64,000 nt of DNA from Paraburkholderia sp. PGU19 (GTDB taxonomy: Bacteria > Pseudomonadota > Gammaproteobacteria > Burkholderiales > Burkholderiaceae), in the NCBI RefSeq assembly GCF_013426915.1, contig NZ_AP023181.1, positions 1,178,001 to 1,242,000 of the forward strand. Direction: 5' to 3'. How positions within the stretch are numbered: position 1 is the stretch's first letter; each line of letters begins with the position of its first letter. This document shows, piece by piece, positions 59,174 to 64,000 of this stretch. Under the pieces are notes generated by a model. It searched no databases. It saw only the letters and a program-made list of their open reading frames with translations, and had not been told where the DNA came from. The translations under genes and the position numbers were made by a program.

Positions 59174-59941
59174 TCAACTGGAGACGACCATTCCGTAATT
59201 GACCCACACTTGCCAATTACGCTCAAAGTCAAAATTGCTGTCACGCGCCAGCGCGGCGTCGAGCGCATCGCCCATCGCGGCACCGTTGCGAAGGGCACGC
59301 AGCATCGCGAAGGCGTTCGGCGATACCACCACCACCTCCGGTATCCAGAGAGGTCGGACCACAACCATCCACTGTGGCCGTTCGCAATCGCGTGGCTCGA
59401 GGTTCTCCCGAGAGTTGCGAGCCGCGAGCCAAAGATCCGCGGCGCTCGTCGAAGTATGTAGCAGCTCAACGGACGGATGAAGCCGGATCGAAGAATTTTC
59501 TAATGTCTCTCGCGTGCATTGAGCCCACTGTTCCGGCGACTGCGTCACCGCGTCCGCCGCAAAATGGGCTCGGTGGACAAGCCACTCAAGACGGGCAACA
59601 TCTGCCAGATAGCGATATGTGGCGGTCGGAGGCCAAGCCTCCAGCAGTTCCGCCATCCGGCTTCCGAACCGGTTGAGGTCGCCAGACCGCGCCGGATCCG
59701 CGGCGCCGTATTCGCGCGAAAGCGTCAAAAAGAAGTCGCCGCCCAGCAGCTCGCGAAGCACCGGATAAGCGGATGCCAACACCCTGTTCCACATCTGCCT
59801 GAGATTGTCCCGATAGAAAGCGACGCGCTTTCTGTTCTTCGCTTCATCACCGACAAGAGAGACCAGCAAGCCCTGCTCGGCTTTGATGTTCAGCAGTGCA
59901 ATCGCAAAGTCGAGTTGCACATCTTCAAGAGTTTTGTCCAT
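59174..59941 (-). CDS. bufC: BufC/HvfC family protein (DUF2063)
   Basis: 255 aa. It shows the DUF2063 pattern: a short N-terminal helix region, then RVAFYRDNLRQMWNRVLASA, YPVLRELLGGDFF, DPARSGDLNRFGSRMAELL and YRYLADVARLEWLVHRAHFA. These proteins partner a DUF692 (MNIO) enzyme in making copper-binding bufferin peptides or related modified peptides, acting as its docking subunit. ATG 59941 has a strong GGGAGGGAG ribosome site and overlaps the end of the DUF692 gene by 17 bp, so the two are coupled. No bufferin precursor gene (bufA) is visible here. The sequence itself is intact. Confidence 0.82.
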   Translation of the reverse strand: MDKTLEDVQLDFAIALLNIKAEQGLLVSLVGDEAKNRKRVAFYRDNLRQMWNRVLASAYPVLRELLGGDFFLTLSREYGAADPARSGDLNRFGSRMAELLEAWPPTATYRYLADVARLEWLVHRAHFAADAVTQSPEQWAQCTRETLENSSIRLHPSVELLHTSTSAADLWLAARNSRENLEPRDCERPQWMVVVRPLWIPEVVVVSPNAFAMLRALRNGAAMGDALDAALARDSNFDFERNWQVWVNYGMVVSS

Positions 59942-60829
59942 CGCTCCCTCCCCTGTCGAATGCTTCCGCAACCCTTCTGGCCGTCGACGCTTCGTCCAGA
60001 AGAACTCGGATCGGAGGAACGTCCGTATCCCACTCGATGAGCGTTGATACGGACCCGAAAAGCTCGACCGCGTAACCGTAAAGCTGCCATACATCGGCTG
60101 ATATTCTGTCGCCATGGTGATCCACGACAAAGTGCTCTGTAGCCAGATGTCCTCCGAGATGAATCTCCGCTACAGCATCCGGAGGGATCCGCTCCAGCGC
60201 GTCGAACGCATCTTCACCGTGATTGCACAGGTTCACATGAAGGTTATTCACATCGAGGAGAATCGCGCAGCCTGTGCGGCGCACAAGTTCCCGAAGGAAG
60301 TCACTTTCTGTCATCTCGTCCTGTCGAAAGCGAACATGGCTCGAGACATTTTCAATCAAGACGTTCCGCTTCAACACGTCCTGCATCTGGGCGACGTGCC
60401 GTGTCACCACATCGAGGGACTCCAACGTAAACGGCAAAGGTAGCAAGTCGTGCAGATGACGCGACAACACAGTCGACCAGCACAGGTGCTCGGATACCAA
60501 TGCTGGCTGAAATCGATTAACCAGTGATGCGACTCGATTAAGGTGCTCAAGAGGTCTAGCGGTCCCGCCGAACCGACACCGAGCCCTACCCCATGGAAAC
60601 TTAACGGATAATCCCGCCGGACCTGCTCCAGAACGTGCAGATTGTAGCCACCATCGCCCATGTAATCTTCAGTATGGACCTCCAGCCAATCAACCGGCTG
60701 CTTTGCCGCGAGGAAGTCAGCGTAATGCGAATGGCGAAAACCTATTCCCACGCCAAGCTCAAGATTCAGGCGTACTGCACTGGATGCGCGAACGGGCGTT
60801 GACTTGAGCAGTGGATGTCCGGTTGGCAT
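59925..60829 (-). pseudogene. bufB: DUF692 (MNIO) protein BufB, frameshifted
   Basis: Two frames (60404-60829 and 59925-60500) together give a DUF692 multinuclear iron-dependent oxidase: [52 protein letters not shown], then [58 protein letters not shown] and VAEIHLGGHL with metal-binding His. One base is missing near 60545-60555 (GPLDLL to EHLNRV). In intact form it would modify Cys residues of small peptides with bufC. Broken as read, so either a sequencing error or a pseudogene. Confidence 0.8.
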
Positions 60830-61075
60830 GATTACGTAACGCCTCCTTCACCGACAGAAAATCGCCGGCGGTGTCGCTGATTCTGTTAAAGGTATTGGTG
60901 AAGATGATCAACGCGATCGCTGGCGAAATATTCGCCGACTGGATTCGGCGTATCAGGTCATCGGGTTTTTCCGCAATCGAGAACCCATTTACCGCGATCA
61001 AGGTCCGCTCGAACCATTCAGCGAGCCGATAACCGCCCAGCCCCGCCTTCGCTGCGGCCGGAACCCTTTGACTCG
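60830..61075 (-). pseudogene. Possible CMD-family fragment upstream of bufB
   Basis: The minus strand reads AAAKAGLGGYRLAEWFERTL, IAVNGFSIAEKPDDLIRRIQ, SANISPAIALIIFTNTFNRI, SDTAGDFL. The ending F-x-N-x-x-N/F-N-R-I-x-D resembles the last helix of carboxymuconolactone-decarboxylase/peroxidase-related proteins. No good start is present and the frame runs into bufB. The assignment is weak. Confidence 0.25.
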
Positions 61076-61431
61076 GACCTCTTCTCCGTCGAGATTTGGT
61101 GGCAGTTCCCGTATGTCGCTGTCGCCAAGAATACGATCCTGATCATTGTCCGTGTGACTCGAACACGCGGATGTCACTGAGATGGATTTGTTGCCAACTC
61201 GACAGTCTAGAAGAACGGCCGCCGCTCGATAGGTACAAGAATTGTATATTCGACTGGGACATCGGCGCGGTCCTTCCTGACCTGAAATCCCTCAATGATC
61301 CTGGTCGAGGGATCGGGCGCGACAATGTCCCGGCGGCCCCTCTGCTATCGATTACTAGGGACCGCCGATGTTCTTCGCTGGACGTGAGGCGACACCGCCC
61401 ACGAGTTAGACAGTGTCAAGGCGTTAAGTCG
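61076..61431. other. Gap with no recognised gene
   Basis: About 350 bp between the bufB-side fragments and the MocR gene end; no gene or RNA that I can support. Confidence 0.4.
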
Positions 61432-62883
61432 CTACGAGCGTACCCGGATCGAGCGATTTTGGCTCTGCCAACCCGCGGCGAGCAGGCTGATACCTTTGGT
61501 GATTTCTTGTACTGGTGTTCCGCCAAAACCGAACACCAGCATATTGGACGCACGCCCCACGCTGGAAAAGGTGTCCCCCCTATATATGCCAACGCCTTCT
61601 TCATCTGCTACGCGGCACATCGAGTCGATGTCGTAACCAGCATTCACTCGTGCGGAAATGTGCAGGCCGCACGTCGAGTCTAAGGGTGTGAGCCATGTCG
61701 AGAGACGGCTTCGGATCGCTTCGAGCAGAATCGCGCGCCGCCTCTTGTACTCAGCACGCATGCCGGCCAGATGAACAGCGAAATCGCCGCTTATCATGAA
61801 CTGCAGCAAGGTATTCTGGACAAGCATGGACGTTTGCCTGTCAACAATCCATTTTGCCCTTCTAAGGCTATCGAGCAGCCAAGGAGGTGCGACAATGAAC
61901 CCAAGCCGGTAGGCCGGCGCCAAGGTCTTTGACAGAGAGCCCAGATAAATGACGCGTTGCTCCCTGTCAGCCGACTGGAGGCATGGAACTGGCATTCTTC
62001 CATGGTAAAACTCACAGTCGTAGTCATCTTCAAGGATCACGAAATCGTCTTTCGCCGCACGTGCAAGCAGCGCTTTCCGTCGCGCCGGCGCGAGCGTAAC
62101 GCCCAGCGGAAACTGGTGATTGGGGGTGCAGTAAAGTCCGACGAGTCCTTCAGGAATTTCGTCGACCTTGACCCCTTGCTCGTCCACTCGAAGAGGAAAA
62201 GGTTCACTCCCGCATAGCCGCACAATCTCGGCGATGACGGGATAACCTGGATCCTCCACACCAAACGACGTCCGCGGTCCCAGCAATAGCCTCGACAGAA
62301 GATCAAGTGACTGGTGAGTGCCGGTGGTAATGACGATATCCGCGCCGGTACAACGAACCGATCGCGATTGCCGCAAATAGGCCGCAATCCGCTCGCGTAG
62401 ACGTGCATCCCCCTCTGGTGGGCCATATTCTGAAAGGCGCCCCGGCTCCGTATCGGACGGCCATCGGCCTAAGCGCCTGCGCCGAAGAACCTGTTCGGCT
62501 TCCTCGGAAACTTTGCCGGGTCGAAAATCTACATCAACGTCCTTGTCCTGCAGCACGAATGTCTTCACTGGAAGACGCGCGGCCCATTCGGCTAGACGTA
62601 ATCGTGACCCGGAACTAATAGCGGGAGAACTACTCTGTTGTGGACTCGTGCGTACGTATAAACCCGAGCCTACGCGGGCCTCGAGCCAGCCCTCCGCTGT
62701 CAATGCCGCGGTGGCCTCTCTTATAGTGTTGCGGGACACCCCGAGCTGGATCGCCCAAGTTCGGGACGCAGGCAACCGCTGTCCCGCTTCCAGTCGCCCG
62801 TCTGTCAAGGCAGAGTAGATGCCTTCGTACACTTGCTGCTGGATCGGACCCACGCCGTCTAGCCGGATTAAAAGGTCGTCCAC
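61432..62883 (-). CDS. MocR/PdxR-type regulator (GntR HTH plus aminotransferase domain)
   Basis: 483 aa fusion of a GntR-type winged helix (QQQVYEGIYSALTDGRLEAG, LPASRTWAIQLGVSRNTIRE) and a type I PLP-dependent aminotransferase-like domain with ITTGTHQSLDLLSRLLL, EDPGYPV, LYCTPNHQFPLGVTL, LEDDYDCEFYH and the PLP-binding Lys in YLGSLSKTLAPAYRLGF. Such proteins sense PLP-linked or amino compounds and control nearby genes, often a divergent one. I prefer GTG 62883, which has GGGGAGGG upstream; the frame extends to a TTG at 62967. It is divergent from the membrane protein gene at 63070, its most likely target. Confidence 0.9.
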   Translation of the reverse strand: MDDLLIRLDGVGPIQQQVYEGIYSALTDGRLEAGQRLPASRTWAIQLGVSRNTIREATAALTAEGWLEARVGSGLYVRTSPQQSSSPAISSGSRLRLAEWAARLPVKTFVLQDKDVDVDFRPGKVSEEAEQVLRRRRLGRWPSDTEPGRLSEYGPPEGDARLRERIAAYLRQSRSVRCTGADIVITTGTHQSLDLLSRLLLGPRTSFGVEDPGYPVIAEIVRLCGSEPFPLRVDEQGVKVDEIPEGLVGLYCTPNHQFPLGVTLAPARRKALLARAAKDDFVILEDDYDCEFYHGRMPVPCLQSADREQRVIYLGSLSKTLAPAYRLGFIVAPPWLLDSLRRAKWIVDRQTSMLVQNTLLQFMISGDFAVHLAGMRAEYKRRRAILLEAIRSRLSTWLTPLDSTCGLHISARVNAGYDIDSMCRVADEEGVGIYRGDTFSSVGRASNMLVFGFGGTPVQEITKGISLLAAGWQSQNRSIRVRS

Positions 62884-63069
62884 GCGCCCTCCCCTGAATT
62901 TCACATTTCCATCGACCGTTCGTTTTCCCAGACGAATGTCTTTGTACGGCCCAATTCGTGCGGCCAACTTCGGCCCACATCCCCAATTGCAAAATCTTAG
63001 AATCGTAAAGCGTCATCTACGCGGCAAATCTCCGCGCTTGCGCGCGGTGAAACACTCGGAACCACGACT
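62884..63069. promoter_or_regulatory. Divergent promoter region between the MocR gene and the membrane protein gene
   Basis: 186 bp shared by the two divergent genes. MocR-type regulators usually bind such a region at paired direct repeats; I could not identify a convincing pair by eye. Confidence 0.4.
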
Positions 63070-64000
63070 ATGAACTCTACGATTGCTCGAGCTGATCGGA
63101 CCTCATCACTTTATTGGCACTTCGCGCCGACCGTGCTGGCGCTAGGCTATCCGTGGTATCTCGCGAAATTCTACGAAGCGACCGGCAACCACAGCACCGC
63201 TGGTGCGTTGTTCGCTATGGCATTGGTATACGCGGTACCTGCTAGCGCGTTTGTCAGCATATTGACGCTCGGCCGGCTCGATGTAAGTGGGAGGCAAACC
63301 GTCATTTTGCGTCGTCTTGCGCACCTAACATTTGCCTCACCGCCGCTGTATGTCATCGTAGGGGTTCTGCTTTACCTCATGAAAATAAACGGGGCAGACG
63401 GAAAGGTATGGCTCGGCTTATGGGCTGCTGTGATTGTCGGAAGCCTATTGACGCTCTCAACCGAGCGAAGTGATACCGTCCTCTCGCGACCGGCCGTAAA
63501 CACGAGTCGTGTCCGCGTGCTCCATGGTGTAGCATCCGTCGCCATCATCGGAGTGTACCTCTTTCCTCATCTGGGTAACCACGCTGTCGGCATCTTCGGC
63601 ACCGACGTCCATAAGTCCGTCATGCTTGTGCTGCGCCACGTTTATCGGGCAGGATGGCTTGAACCTATTTTGATCGCACTTTTTTTCTTTCAAATCGTAA
63701 GCGGTCTCGTACTGTTGGCGCCGAAGTTTAACCTCAAACAGGACTTTCTCGGGGCAGTCCAGACGGCAACCGGCGCATACCTTGTCATTTTCATTGCCTC
63801 GCATATTAATTCTGTATTTATTCTCGCCCGTTACTTTGGGACAGATACCGACTATGCGTGGGCAACTTATGAACCGACAGGTCTGATTCGCGACGCGTGG
63901 TCGGAACGCCTGATTCCTCACTATTCGCTCGGCGTATTGTTTGTTCTTTCGCATATCGCCTGTGGTCTCCGGACCGTTATGCTGGCGCACGGTGTAAGTA
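63070..64000 (+). CDS. Multi-histidine membrane protein, partial
   Basis: The frame opens with ATG 63070 and is still open at the window end (310 codons seen). It encodes at least eight hydrophobic segments, for example SLYWHFAPTVLALGYPWYLA, AGALFAMALVYAVPASAFVS, and EPILIALFFFQIVSGLVLLA. Several His residues lie in or beside membrane segments (LHGVASVAIIG, LRHVYRAGW, IASHINSVFILAR, PHYSLGVLFVLSHIACG). This spacing recalls heme-ligating His in cytochrome b-type subunits such as the succinate dehydrogenase membrane anchor, but no specific family is recognised. It is divergent from the MocR-type regulator. Confidence 0.75.
   Translation, partial: MNSTIARADRTSSLYWHFAPTVLALGYPWYLAKFYEATGNHSTAGALFAMALVYAVPASAFVSILTLGRLDVSGRQTVILRRLAHLTFASPPLYVIVGVLLYLMKINGADGKVWLGLWAAVIVGSLLTLSTERSDTVLSRPAVNTSRVRVLHGVASVAIIGVYLFPHLGNHAVGIFGTDVHKSVMLVLRHVYRAGWLEPILIALFFFQIVSGLVLLAPKFNLKQDFLGAVQTATGAYLVIFIASHINSVFILARYFGTDTDYAWATYEPTGLIRDAWSERLIPHYSLGVLFVLSHIACGLRTVMLAHGVS

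Noticed and set aside
63457..63990. A 177-codon minus-strand frame at the right edge
   Set aside because: It lies opposite the open membrane-protein frame that starts at 63070, which has better composition and helices.
1..64000. CRISPR arrays, tRNA or rRNA genes
   Set aside because: No regularly spaced short repeats and no tRNA-like cloverleaf or rRNA sequence were seen. The 16S-like 9-mer at 48548-48555 belongs to the short RNA, not to an rRNA gene.

Overview
The window looks like chromosomal DNA of a Burkholderiaceae bacterium (Paraburkholderia/Caballeronia/Burkholderia type). Support comes from high GC coding sequence, an intracellular PHB depolymerase with its catalytic triad at Cupriavidus-like positions (C183/D355/H388), a DUF3331 protein, a type II secretion cluster, and very large kinase/AAA/GAF/PAS/histidine-kinase proteins. 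All assignments were read by eye; no database search was run.

Layout. 0-4 kb: the end of a type II secretion operon (partial GspL/PilM-like gene, gspE, gspF, gspG). 4-9.8 kb: a giant secreted glycoside hydrolase family 2 gene with Ig-like and discoidin domains, broken by one base and with a decayed C-terminal extension. 9.8-18.7 kb: a gene-poor stretch with a TnpB stub, an unknown membrane-anchored protein, a broken DUF4238-like gene, hemC followed by only about 25 codons of hemD before an IS701-family remnant, a DUF3331 protein and a nitroreductase. 18.7-42.5 kb: a duplicated two-component region. Two near-identical 1.84-kaa hybrid kinases (each with one frameshift) and three FixJ-like regulators, each facing a small receiver gene tail to tail, flank an island with Tn3 and DHA2-transporter remnants, a tauE-ldh pair, a chemoreceptor and a small lipoprotein gene. 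42.7-49 kb: transporter and VOC remnants, a small secreted protein, phaZ, several small orphan proteins and a short RNA gene. 49.8-57.3 kb: a histidine-utilisation-like cluster (HutC regulator, MFS transporter, exported HAL-like lyase, urocanase, ornithine-cyclodeaminase-like protein). 57.9-61.1 kb: an AhpD-like gene, then decayed fragments and a bufC with a frameshifted bufB. 61.4-64 kb: a MocR-type regulator divergent from a multi-histidine membrane protein that runs off the window.

How the parts fit. The giant hydrolase has a signal peptide and lies immediately before gspG-F-E on the same strand, so it is a natural type II secretion substrate. The hut-like cluster probably handles a histidine-related compound: its lyase is exported and lacks the Ala-Ser-Gly triad that forms the MIO cofactor, so it may not be an ordinary histidine ammonia-lyase. 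The kinase/receiver/regulator modules show duplication followed by piecemeal decay.

The most interesting items are (i) an approximately 62-nt RNA candidate at 48.54-48.60 kb that shows a copy of the 16S rRNA 3'-end anti-Shine-Dalgarno sequence in a hairpin loop, with promoter and terminator; (ii) the MIO-less exported lyase next to a urocanase; (iii) the triplicated signalling module; (iv) hemD cut off by an IS remnant. Several large genes are broken by single-base losses, two of them in G/C runs, so assembly error has to be excluded before they are called pseudogenes.
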